Position numbers and translations under genes: made by a program
From: Paenibacillus sp. 19GGS1-52
Lineage (GTDB): Bacteria > Bacillota > Bacilli > Paenibacillales > Paenibacillaceae
Assembly: GCF_022369515.1 (NCBI RefSeq)
Contig: NZ_CP059724.1
Span: forward strand, 2,604,001 to 2,668,000
Length of the DNA stretch: 64,000 nt
Reading direction: 5' to 3'
The notes under the pieces: generated by a model
What the model saw: only the letters and a program-made list of their open reading frames with translations
Database searches by the model: none
Told to the model about the DNA's origin: nothing
Shown: piece by piece, positions 33,876 to 43,147 of the stretch
Numbering within the stretch: position 1 is the stretch's first letter
Layout of the letters: every line of letters starts with the position of its first letter

Positions 33876-34574
33876 ATGAATTATCCGTTTGTAATTGGAC
33901 CCATTGTATTACAAGATTTCACCAGTGAGGATGAGCTCATTGATAGATGCAAGGAATGGAATCTATTGTCCAATACAGCTACCAAGCCCAAAACATATCT
34001 GTATAAGGGATATGGCTTGACGTTACCTTGCGAGATTGTGGGTTATGTGGATAACATGACTGTTGTTGTACAATTTGAAAATAAGCAGCAGCATTGCATT
34101 CACCCGTCGTATCTAAAAGAAATGCAAACGGCAAGCTTTGGACAAAGAGGCGCCACAGCTTCCGACACTGCAAATCCGGTGGACGAGGTGGAAGAGGAAA
34201 TAGCTGAATTAGCTGAAGTAGCTGAAGTAGCGAAGGAAATACCCAAAAAAGCTGTAAAAGCTAAGAAGCAAGTTGTAGAGTTACCCGAAGATAAATTGCA
34301 GATGACGGCGATCGTAAAGGAGTTTACGACTGTACCCAATCATTTCTCCGATAATGATGATGAAGTGATCATTTATGAGGGAGTATCCGTGGAAGGTCAT
34401 GATCTTGCGCTGGATGAAGTCTGGTCAAGCCATAGTGCAACGCTAAAGAAGCTGGAACTTCAAGTGGGAGACCGAGTCTCTTTTGAAGCAAAAGTGGTTG
34501 CCAAGAAGCTCACTCAACATCCCGTGAAATATAAAATTAATAATCCGGCAAAAATGAAAAAAACAACAACGTAA
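33876..34574 (+). CDS. Hypothetical protein with Glu/Ala/Val-rich linker
   Basis: A 232-aa soluble protein that I do not recognise. It has an N-terminal domain (about residues 1-95), a low-complexity acidic-then-basic linker (about 110-145) containing the repeat AELAEVAEVA followed by Lys-rich sequence, and a C-terminal beta-rich domain (about 150-232, DRVSFEAKVVAKKL). The linker suggests two folded domains joined flexibly. ATG 33876 is preferred over GTG 33864 by spacing from AAGGGTG. A terminator follows. Confidence 0.65.
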   Translation: MNYPFVIGPIVLQDFTSEDELIDRCKEWNLLSNTATKPKTYLYKGYGLTLPCEIVGYVDNMTVVVQFENKQQHCIHPSYLKEMQTASFGQRGATASDTANPVDEVEEEIAELAEVAEVAKEIPKKAVKAKKQVVELPEDKLQMTAIVKEFTTVPNHFSDNDDEVIIYEGVSVEGHDLALDEVWSSHSATLKKLELQVGDRVSFEAKVVAKKLTQHPVKYKINNPAKMKKTTT

Positions 34575-34627
34575 TGAAAAACAGAATTAACAAGGATTTG
34601 ATCATTTGCAATCAGCTCCGTCCACAG

Positions 34628-34657
34628 GCATTGACATCCCGTCAGTGTCTTTTTTTC
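34628..34657 (+). terminator. Rho-independent terminator
   Basis: Stem GCATTGAC (34628-34635) / GTCAGTGT (34641-34648, two wobbles) followed by a run of Ts. Confidence 0.75.
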
Positions 34658-34815
34658 TGAAATTATGTTTTCCCTCAAGGTCAATCTACAAGCAGGAAAA
34701 AACAGCGTACATATCGAATGTTACATACTTAATATATACAAAATTCGACTTTGAAAAACAAATTACTACATATTGTTAACAAGATAATAATATGGAATCT
34801 AGAGGGGTCAAAAGA

Positions 34816-35976
34816 ATGATGAAAACCTGGCAAAAAAAGTTTATTCTTATTCTAACCTTTGGTTTAATCTTTATCCTGCCGTTAATCGGGAGTCTGTTTA
34901 AATGGGGTGGCTTGCCGGTAGGCTATGGTGATTTTCCAGCGCAAAAGGTTGAGGATGACCCGGGTTTTAGCATTCTTTATTTCTCTTTAGCGCTCATAGT
35001 GGCTTTGATCATTACGCTATTTTTGGTCTTTCCGAAGCTTTTTGGATTCAAAAAGATCACTGAGTCCAGTACGGAGCCGAAACGTAAGACGGAATTTCCC
35101 GTCTGGTTCTGGTGGAGCTTACCCGTGCTTGGAATTAGCTGGTTTTTAATGTGGGCACGAATCAAGGTACATATTTCTCTTGAATATTATACATTTGTAC
35201 CGTTATGGTGGGCTTTTATCTTGATTCTAGATGGAATTGTCTATAAACGGACTAACGGATTCTCTCTTGTCTCCAAGAAGCCACACGTCATGCAACTGCT
35301 GGCTGTTGTTTCCTGCTTCAGTTGGTTTGCCTTCGAGTTTCTAAATTTCTTTGTCATTGAGAACTGGTATTATCCCAACAATCAGGTGTTCTCTAACTTT
35401 GGAAATGTGTTTTGGTTCTCCTTGTCCTATACCACCGTTCTACCGGCGATTGTGGAATGGTATTTGTTATTGAAGACGTTTAAGGTATTTAGAAATCGTT
35501 ATCGAAACGGTCCCCAATTGTCTGTTTCCAGAACATTTCTTCTGATATATTATGTAATTGGGTTACTTCTGGCTTTTGGAATGGGGTATTATCCCTATTT
35601 GCTCTTCTGGGTACTATGGGTTGCTCTGGTTCCCATGCTCTCCGCCGCCATGGCTCTGACTGGATACTGGACTCCATTTACTCCGATTAAAGATGGCGAT
35701 TGGTCCAAAACCGTTTTATTCGCTCTAGCCACCCTGTGTAACGGCTTCTTCTGGGAGTTATGGAACTTTGGAAGTGAATGGTTCCACGATTCCCTGCCCA
35801 CCAACCCGAATTATTGGAAGTATTCTGTTCCTTATCTTGATAAGATACATATTTTCTCGGAGATGCCCCTTTTAGGTTACTTCGGGTATTTATTTTTTGG
35901 AATTAACTGCTGGATTATCTGGTTAATTGCCGCGTATGTTTTTGATTTTGATGCTGATTTTGAAGTAAAGGGATAG
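34816..35976 (+). CDS. Polytopic membrane protein of unknown function, paired with the giant kinase
   Basis: A 386-aa integral membrane protein with about nine predicted helices and no recognised domain. Trp and Phe are very frequent, notably in FPVWFWWSLP and FFWELWNFGSEWFHD. ATG 34816 follows AGAGGGG; the in-frame ATG at 34792 lacks a ribosome site. Only 22 bp separate its stop from the giant kinase gene, so they form one operon and this protein could be a membrane sensor or anchor for it (inference). Confidence 0.75.
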   Translation: MMKTWQKKFILILTFGLIFILPLIGSLFKWGGLPVGYGDFPAQKVEDDPGFSILYFSLALIVALIITLFLVFPKLFGFKKITESSTEPKRKTEFPVWFWWSLPVLGISWFLMWARIKVHISLEYYTFVPLWWAFILILDGIVYKRTNGFSLVSKKPHVMQLLAVVSCFSWFAFEFLNFFVIENWYYPNNQVFSNFGNVFWFSLSYTTVLPAIVEWYLLLKTFKVFRNRYRNGPQLSVSRTFLLIYYVIGLLLAFGMGYYPYLLFWVLWVALVPMLSAAMALTGYWTPFTPIKDGDWSKTVLFALATLCNGFFWELWNFGSEWFHDSLPTNPNYWKYSVPYLDKIHIFSEMPLLGYFGYLFFGINCWIIWLIAAYVFDFDADFEVKG

Positions 35977-35998
35977 AACAGTTAAAGGTGGAATGGGT

Positions 35999-38900
35999 AT
36001 GATTGTCATTGATAATTATCAGATACTGGAAACTATTTCTGATCATTACGGAAAATCGGTCTATAGATGCAGGGATGCCATTTCTCAGGAAACTTACATC
36101 TTAAAAGTATTAAAATCTGAATTTGCCGGACACGAGGAGGTTATGCGCTTTAAGCAGGAATACAAAATGCTTAAAGAGCTGAGTGAAAGTGACCAGGGCG
36201 TGATTAAACCTTTTAAGCTGGAAGAACAAAATGGCTTTTATTTCATGGTACTGGAGGATATCCACGGTCGCTCACTGAAAAGAATAATGGCTGATGAACG
36301 GCTGGATTTGGATACTCTTTTGAAGTTCACCATCAAGCTTGTTGAAATCTTAGGGAACATCCATGAACAGAATGTCATTCATAAGGACATTAAGCCTTCC
36401 AATATTATCTGGAATAGAGAACAAGATGTAGTTCAGGTAATTGACTTTGAACTTGCAGTAAAACTAACAAAGGAAAAACACGAATTTCAAAATAGTGGTG
36501 TAATGGAAGGTAGCTTACTATATATTTCTCCTGAACAAACAGGCAGAATGAATCGGAATGTAGATTACCGAACGGATTATTATTCTCTGGGTGTATGTTT
36601 GTATGAGATGGTGACGGGGATCAAACCGTTTGAATCGGAGGAGATGCTGGAGCAGATTTATTCCATTATTGCCAAAGAAGCGATAGCACCAGTTACAGTA
36701 ACTGGAGGTAAGATTTCCAAAGCTCTATCCGCTATTATTATGAAACTTATGGAGAAATCATCCGAGGACAGATATAGAAGTGCTTACGGGATTAAAGCCG
36801 ATTTGCAGAAGTGTCTTGCAGGACAGGAGGATTTTGAGATCGGCAAAGAAGACAGATTAAATATATTCCAGATTCCTGAGACCATTTACGGCAGGGAAGA
36901 GAATATGAAGGATCTGGTCGCTGCCTTCCGAAGAAGTCTCAGGAGCAATCCACAAATTATGCTTGTCTCCGGTGATGCTGGTGTCGGCAAAACTGCATTG
37001 GTACACGAGCTGCATAAATACATTAGCCAGGAAAAAGGGTTGTTTGCGGAGGGGAAGTTTGATCAATTCAATAAGAACATTCCTTATAGCGCAATCATTC
37101 AGGCCTTTCGAAGACTGATCAGCCAGCTAATGAGTGGTCCAGATGAAGAATATAAGAGAAGTGTAGAAACATCTTTAAAAAGGGCTCTGAACGGAAATGG
37201 TGCGCTAATCACGGGCCTCATTCCAGAATTGGAGAAATGGATTGGCGTTCAGCCGGAGATCGAGCATTTGAATCCCGCGGAAGAAACCAATCGTTTTTTC
37301 ATGACCTTTGCTCATTTTATTGAGGGTGTTTCCAATCATGAAAGGCCCTTGGTCTTATTTCTCGATGATGTTCAGTGGGCCGATGTGTCTACCATGCAGC
37401 TGGTGCAAAAATTGGTTCTGGATAATCATTTGCAAAAATGTTTTATCATATGTTCTTATCGGCAGGATGAGATTACTCAAGGCCATCCTTTATTTGTCTC
37501 TAGAGAAAAAATTGAAGTGAGCAGAGAAGTGGGGCAGATTAAGTTGAATTCTCTGTCCGCCCGGAACGTGGAAAGCTTGGTCGCGGATACACTATTTACT
37601 GATTCTGGTAGGGTAAAGGAACTCTCAGAGATTATTTACATAAGAACCAAAGGGAATTCTTTCTTCGTAAATGAATTTTTGAAGGACCTCTATAGAAACG
37701 GATATCTTTTCTTTGATGATTTGCATGGTGTCTGGAACTGGGATCTGGAGCAAATCATGAATTTGCATGTTAATGACAACATTGTCGATTTCCTGATGCG
37801 GAAATTGAAGAATATGCCGGAGGATATCCGGAGGATTATGATGTTGGGTGCAGCCATTGGCGATAAGTTTGATTTCAACCTGCTCTCTTTGATTGGACAA
37901 GAAGATCGAGGGTTTATTGCCGGGTCCTTAATAAAAGCCGTGGAAGAAGATATCCTCATTCCGACGGATTCTAATTATTCAATGTTATCTGCTTTGATAG
38001 AGGAAAAAGAAGAGGCAGTGGAACGACTGCATATTCGTTTCAGATTTCAACATGACCGGATTCAGCAGGCTTTCTATCAGATGCTCGATACTGAAACAAG
38101 CAAACGGCTGCACCTGACGATTGGCAGACTGATGCAGAAACATCTGTCTCCTGAAGAAACGGAAGGAAAAATAGTGGAGATTGCTACACATATGAATAAA
38201 GGGGTTGAATTCATCAGCGAAAAAGATGAATTCACTCAAGTTATTCAGCTTAACTTGAAATCCGCCAGAAAGGCAAAGGCCGCCTTTGGGTATGATTCAG
38301 CGTTTGTTCTTTTGGAGGCGGCGCTGAGCCTGTTGGCAACGGAGAACTCTTGGCAAGAAGATAAGCGGCAAACTGCAGAAATCTATCAGTTATACGCCGA
38401 GTGTGGTTATCTCACCCACCATATTGAAGCCGCTGATCGGACGTGTGCAGTACTGCTTAGGCATACACATAACAGCTTCGCCATTGCGCAGATCTACGAA
38501 ATGCAGGCTAATCATTATACGTATCTGGGGATGATGAAGGAATCCATAAACTCCGGGAGGTTGGGGCTGCAGGCATTAGGGATTAAAATCCCAAAGAAAG
38601 TCGGAATGGCACTTGTTCTGAAGGAATTCATTAAAGTAAAGGCTAGTCTGAGAGGAAGAACCTTAGAGGAAATTCTGGCGAAACCGGAAATTACGGACCC
38701 TGAAGTAAGGCTCATTATGAGACTGTTGATCAATTTTATTCCGCCGACCTTTATCTCGGGAGAGACCGCACTCTTTGGCTTTGTGGTGCTGAAAAAGGTT
38801 GGTCTGACGCTGAAACACGGGAATTCTCCTGAATCAGCCCTTGCTTTTATCGGTTATTCTATATTGCTTTCTGGATTTGGCGACCTTAAGGGAGCCTTTG

Positions 38901-41425
38901 ATTTCGGTAGGCTGGGCATAAGAATTAACGATAAATTTAATGATCTGCAGTGGAAGGGGGCGGCACATGTATTATACACGCTGTTCTGCCACACTTGGAC
39001 CGAACCTTGGGACACGCTGCAGGATTGGTACAAAACTTCCATCGAGTCCAGCATGAGAGCTGGGGATTGGTTATATCTTGCTCACTCTTGTTTTTATGTG
39101 AATCTCTGGAATCCGACAATGGACATCGCTACCAATCTTCAGGAAAGTGGTAGAACCATTGCTATGATCGAAAATACAAAATACAAAGAAGCTTTAGCCA
39201 CAGCCAAGTTATCCAGGCAGCAGCTTCTCGGTCTGGCTGGTGAACTACCGGACAACCTTTCTTTTAATGATGATGATTTCAATGAAGAAGCCTATGTGAA
39301 GCAGCTTGAAGAGGCGAAGTATTATTCAGGGATCGCTATTTTTTATATTTACAAAATGAAGCTCCTATTCACCTATGAAAGCTATAAGAGTGCGTTAGCA
39401 TATATCGATAAAGCCTATAAAATTATAGGCACCCTTGCCGGTTCGGCCTTTATGGAGGAGTTCGCGCTGTATACCTTCCTGAACCTAGCATATTGCTACA
39501 AGGACTTAAGCGCGGTGGATCAAGTCAAAGCAAAGACTAGAATGCGGAAAGAATATAGCAGGGTGAAGAAATGGGCGAAGCATAGCCCGGGGAATTTCAA
39601 GCAGCATGAGTATTTGATGCAAGCAGAATGGGCAAGAATCTCTGGGAAGCAAGAGCTGGCTGGCAGATTCTATGATCTGGCGATCGAGACCAGCGAACAA
39701 GGAGATTTTGTCAGGTATAAGGCGCTGACGAATGAGCTGGCCGCCAAATTTTACTACAATAAGAATTTCAAGGAGTTTGCCACCTATCTACTCAGACAGG
39801 CCCTATATTACTATTCCGTTTGGGGTGCCAAAGGAAAGATCAGGCATTTGAACGAGCATTATCCAGATACCGTGAACCAAATAGTTAACAAGCAATTTTT
39901 ACACGGGAGAACAATCACGGATTTTACTGAAAATATTGATTTGAATTCGATGATTATGGCTTCGCAAGCGATATCGAAGGAAATTGAGCTAAACAACCTG
40001 CTGGAAGCATTAATGGAGATCGTGATAAAAAATGCCGGAGCGCAAAGAGGCTGCATTCTGATGAGATCCAGCTCCAGCCTGCTTGTAGAGGGTGAGTACA
40101 AATCGGAGGATGACAAAGTAACTGTATTGATGCATGCTAATGTACAGTTTAACAATTTACCGGAGTCCATTCTAAAAGCAGTGGAGGAAAGTAAGGAATC
40201 CTTAATTTACAATGATGCCTTTTCCGAAACCCAGTTTGTTAACGATCCCTATATTGTGAAATATCGTCCTAAATCGCTGGTCTGTATGCCACTGCTTAAT
40301 CAAAATAAGGTCATAGCCATCATCTATCTGGAGAATAATCTGGTGACAGGTGCATTTACGAAAGAGCGGATGAGAATTATTAATCTTTTGTCAAGGGAAA
40401 TGGTTTTTTCACTCGAGAACGCCAGCCTGTACTCTGACCTAGAACGTTCTGAAGAGAAATACCGTGAGCTAGTAAACAATATGGTGGATGGTATCTTTAT
40501 TACTCAAGATGAGAAGTGCATGTATGTGAATACGGCCTTGGCTCAAATGCTGGGTTATGAAATGGAAGAGATGCTCGAACAGCCTTTCCGGGATTTCGTT
40601 AGTCCCGCGGATCGTGATCAAGTCATGCACTATTATGGGAGAAGAGTTGAGGGCAAGAGTGCTCCCTACGAGTATGAAACACGGTTAATCCATAAGGATA
40701 AGATTCAGGAAATTGTTGTGATTCATAAGGTAACCTTAATCAGTTATAGGAATAAACCGGCTATTCAGGGAACTGTGAAGGATATAACCGAGCGTAAAAA
40801 AGCCGAAGAAGAGCTTAAGCGGCATAAGGAACATCTGGAAGAGCTGGTGGGAGAGCGCACCCGGGAGCTGGAACTGAACAATGAGGAACTAAATAAATAT
40901 ATTCAAATGATCGAGAAAATTTCGATTACCGATGAGCTGACAGGACTCTACAATCGAAGACATTTCAATAAAATATTCCAAGAAGAAGTAGAAAAAGCCG
41001 CCAGCGAGAGGGAATATCTGACTTGTATCATGCTCGATATCGACCATTATAAAAAATATAATGATACGTATGGACATTATGAGGGCGATGAGGTATTACG
41101 CAAGCTTGGTAAAAAAATCAAAGAGCTTGCCGGGCGAGCCAATGATTTCGTGTTTAGATTAGGTGGAGAAGAGTTTGGGATGATTATCTCTGGAATTACT
41201 CAGGAGGAGTCCTATGAATATGCCGAAGGACTTAGAAGTAGTATTGAAAGTATGGGCATAGAGCATGCAACAAGCTCCTCTTCCAGCGTTATCACGGTTT
41301 CCGTGGGTGTTGCGGCGGTCAAGGTTGATGGCCTCCGAGAAGAGGATATCTACAAGCTGGCAGATGAAGCTCTATATCAATCCAAAACAAGCGGCAGGAA
41401 CCGTGTCACTTTATTTGAAAATTGA
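35999..41425 (+). CDS. Giant Ser/Thr kinase - AAA ATPase - TPR-like - GAF - PAS - GGDEF protein
   Basis: An 1808-aa cytosolic signalling protein. A protein kinase domain covers about residues 1-270, with catalytic loop HKDIKPSN near 128 and DFE in place of DFG. An AAA/NACHT-like ATPase (about 290-620) has Walker A GDAGVGKT near 324 and Walker B LFLDDVQWAD. Helical TPR-like repeats fill about 750-1290, then GAF (about 1310-1470), PAS (about 1480-1600), a coiled coil, and a GGDEF diguanylate cyclase domain with the active variant GGEEF near 1721 and an RxxD inhibitory site (RAND) five residues upstream. ATG 35999 fits AAAGGTGG better than 35993. Similar multi-domain kinases are known in cyanobacteria and Bacillales; inputs and targets are unknown. 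Confidence 0.88.
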   Translation: MIVIDNYQILETISDHYGKSVYRCRDAISQETYILKVLKSEFAGHEEVMRFKQEYKMLKELSESDQGVIKPFKLEEQNGFYFMVLEDIHGRSLKRIMADERLDLDTLLKFTIKLVEILGNIHEQNVIHKDIKPSNIIWNREQDVVQVIDFELAVKLTKEKHEFQNSGVMEGSLLYISPEQTGRMNRNVDYRTDYYSLGVCLYEMVTGIKPFESEEMLEQIYSIIAKEAIAPVTVTGGKISKALSAIIMKLMEKSSEDRYRSAYGIKADLQKCLAGQEDFEIGKEDRLNIFQIPETIYGREENMKDLVAAFRRSLRSNPQIMLVSGDAGVGKTALVHELHKYISQEKGLFAEGKFDQFNKNIPYSAIIQAFRRLISQLMSGPDEEYKRSVETSLKRALNGNGALITGLIPELEKWIGVQPEIEHLNPAEETNRFFMTFAHFIEGVSNHERPLVLFLDDVQWADVSTMQLVQKLVLDNHLQKCFIICSYRQDEITQGHPLFVSREKIEVSREVGQIKLNSLSARNVESLVADTLFTDSGRVKELSEIIYIRTKGNSFFVNEFLKDLYRNGYLFFDDLHGVWNWDLEQIMNLHVNDNIVDFLMRKLKNMPEDIRRIMMLGAAIGDKFDFNLLSLIGQEDRGFIAGSLIKAVEEDILIPTDSNYSMLSALIEEKEEAVERLHIRFRFQHDRIQQAFYQMLDTETSKRLHLTIGRLMQKHLSPEETEGKIVEIATHMNKGVEFISEKDEFTQVIQLNLKSARKAKAAFGYDSAFVLLEAALSLLATENSWQEDKRQTAEIYQLYAECGYLTHHIEAADRTCAVLLRHTHNSFAIAQIYEMQANHYTYLGMMKESINSGRLGLQALGIKIPKKVGMALVLKEFIKVKASLRGRTLEEILAKPEITDPEVRLIMRLLINFIPPTFISGETALFGFVVLKKVGLTLKHGNSPESALAFIGYSILLSGFGDLKGAFDFGRLGIRINDKFNDLQWKGAAHVLYTLFCHTWTEPWDTLQDWYKTSIESSMRAGDWLYLAHSCFYVNLWNPTMDIATNLQESGRTIAMIENTKYKEALATAKLSRQQLLGLAGELPDNLSFNDDDFNEEAYVKQLEEAKYYSGIAIFYIYKMKLLFTYESYKSALAYIDKAYKIIGTLAGSAFMEEFALYTFLNLAYCYKDLSAVDQVKAKTRMRKEYSRVKKWAKHSPGNFKQHEYLMQAEWARISGKQELAGRFYDLAIETSEQGDFVRYKALTNELAAKFYYNKNFKEFATYLLRQALYYYSVWGAKGKIRHLNEHYPDTVNQIVNKQFLHGRTITDFTENIDLNSMIMASQAISKEIELNNLLEALMEIVIKNAGAQRGCILMRSSSSLLVEGEYKSEDDKVTVLMHANVQFNNLPESILKAVEESKESLIYNDAFSETQFVNDPYIVKYRPKSLVCMPLLNQNKVIAIIYLENNLVTGAFTKERMRIINLLSREMVFSLENASLYSDLERSEEKYRELVNNMVDGIFITQDEKCMYVNTALAQMLGYEMEEMLEQPFRDFVSPADRDQVMHYYGRRVEGKSAPYEYETRLIHKDKIQEIVVIHKVTLISYRNKPAIQGTVKDITERKKAEEELKRHKEHLEELVGERTRELELNNEELNKYIQMIEKISITDELTGLYNRRHFNKIFQEEVEKAASEREYLTCIMLDIDHYKKYNDTYGHYEGDEVLRKLGKKIKELAGRANDFVFRLGGEEFGMIISGITQEESYEYAEGLRSSIESMGIEHATSSSSSVITVSVGVAAVKVDGLREEDIYKLADEALYQSKTSGRNRVTLFEN

Positions 41426-41443
41426 TCATTTCCTGTTAATCTA

Positions 41444-41493
41444 AAAAAGCTGTCCCATCTGTAGAGCTTCTGCACTGGGGGACAGCCTTTTTG
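41444..41493 (+). terminator. Rho-independent terminator after the giant kinase
   Basis: Stem GCTGTCCC (41449-41456) / GGGACAGC (41479-41486) flanked by A and T runs. Confidence 0.82.
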
Positions 41494-41583
41494 TCGTGCG
41501 GCTCGCTAAATTCTTGCGCGGCTATGGGTAATTCCTCCGATATTTGCAGATACTTGGTTCAAACAAATCGGGGAGGCCGCTTT

Positions 41584-43035
41584 ATGAAGCCGGAAAAAAG
41601 AGGGTTATCGGTATGGCAGCTTACTATGCTTGCACTCGGTACTGTGGTGGGAGGCTCATTTTTCCTGGGCTCTTCAATAGCCATTCGTGCAGCTGGACCG
41701 TCAGTGCTGCTGGCTTATGTGATCGGTGGCGTTTTGGTTTATTTTATTTTATCTGCCTTATCGGAAATGACGGTGGCCAATCCGGTATCTGGCTCATTTC
41801 GAACGTATACCGAGCAAGCTTTTGGCCGAGGGGCAGGCTTTACGGTAGGGTGGGTGTATTGGACTGGGCTAGTACTGGCTATGTCCAGTGAAGCGACGGC
41901 AGTTTCCATCCTGGTGTGCGGTTGGTTTCCCCAACTGCCGCTAGCACTTCTCGGGGCAGGTATTATTGTGAGTGTAACTCTGCTGAACTTGCTGGGAGCC
42001 GAGCGTTTAAGCAAGCTGGAGAGTGGACTTGCAGCGTTTAAGCTGCTTGCTATTGCTGCATTTATAGTGATAGCTGTATGTATTATAGCGGGCATTGGAA
42101 CAAGGGGTTCTACTGGAGCCGTGGGTCTGAATGTCCTACGTGATCAAAATTGGATACCAGGAGGGATACGTGGGATTGCCGGGAGTATGCTGATGGTAAT
42201 GTTCACCTATGCTGGATTTGAGGTGCTTGGACTTGCGGCATCAGATACAGCTAATCCGGCTGTTACTATACCTAAAGCGATCGGGTATACGATTTTTTTG
42301 CTAGTTGGTCTTTATTTAGCAGCCATAACAGTGTTGTTTCTGCTGATTCCTCCTTCTCTTGTGTCTGAGCAGATCAGTCCTTTTGTCTCGGCGCTTAGTT
42401 TGTATGGCCTGGGCTGGACGGGAACAGTTATGAATATTGTGCTCGTTTCCGCCATTTTGTCCACCATGCTGGCTTCAGTATTCGGATTGGGGCGGATGCT
42501 CCGTTCTTTGGCGCAGGAAGGACATACACCGGCTTGGATGCGCGACCATACTGATATTCCCTACCGCGGCATTCTTGTATCAGGTGGGGCCATGCTCCTG
42601 GCTTTAGGCCTTGGTTTATTACTGCCCCAGGGGGTCTATCTATTTCTTGTCAGTTCCGGCGGGTTCTCATTACTCTTCGCCTATTGTCTGATTATGGCCA
42701 GCCATTATCGGCTGCGCAAACAGCACGGAGGCCCGCTGACGCAACAGGCTGGAATGCGTGGTTTTCCCTATACGTCCTGGTTCTCCATCGGGTGTCTGAT
42801 GGCTGTCCTTGCAAGTATGCCCTTAATTCCTGGTCAAGGTGGCGGTTTGGTCGCCGGAATCATGTTTGTTGTGTTGTTTATAGGTGTATACGCGCTAGGT
42901 AGCCGTTTTCGTAAGCCGGCAGAGGAATCCTCCAAGCGGCGGCTTCTTCGTAATCCCTCTGCTGGATCGATAGGGTCTGGTTACGCACAGGCAGAGATGT
43001 CTGAGGATTGGAGCGAGAGTGAAAATAAAAAATAA
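41584..43035 (+). CDS. Amino acid permease, APC superfamily
   Basis: A 483-aa permease with about 12 membrane helices. The N-terminal GTVVGGSFFLGSS matches the substrate-binding first unwound helix of APC transporters, and PVSGSFRTYTEQAFG the helix 2-3 region of the AAT family. ATG 41584 follows GGGGAGG; the upstream ORF extension from 41491 is not translated, since it begins in the terminator region. The C-terminal about 50 residues form a charged cytosolic tail. The substrate is not predictable beyond amino acid or amine. Confidence 0.9.
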   Translation: MKPEKRGLSVWQLTMLALGTVVGGSFFLGSSIAIRAAGPSVLLAYVIGGVLVYFILSALSEMTVANPVSGSFRTYTEQAFGRGAGFTVGWVYWTGLVLAMSSEATAVSILVCGWFPQLPLALLGAGIIVSVTLLNLLGAERLSKLESGLAAFKLLAIAAFIVIAVCIIAGIGTRGSTGAVGLNVLRDQNWIPGGIRGIAGSMLMVMFTYAGFEVLGLAASDTANPAVTIPKAIGYTIFLLVGLYLAAITVLFLLIPPSLVSEQISPFVSALSLYGLGWTGTVMNIVLVSAILSTMLASVFGLGRMLRSLAQEGHTPAWMRDHTDIPYRGILVSGGAMLLALGLGLLLPQGVYLFLVSSGGFSLLFAYCLIMASHYRLRKQHGGPLTQQAGMRGFPYTSWFSIGCLMAVLASMPLIPGQGGGLVAGIMFVVLFIGVYALGSRFRKPAEESSKRRLLRNPSAGSIGSGYAQAEMSEDWSESENKK

Positions 43036-43147
43036 ACTTTGCGTATCCACCCAAAGGACTAATTGTTTACTTGAGTCTAATTACCTAATTAATTAAAACT
43101 GAATTGTCGATATAAAGTATTATGCGATTAATAAAGGGGATTACATC

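Noticed and set aside
37625..37959. Minus-strand ORFs inside the giant kinase gene
   Set aside because: No start signals; they overlap a domain-rich coding sequence.
41739..42095. Minus-strand ORF inside the APC permease
   Set aside because: Antisense shadow of a membrane protein gene.
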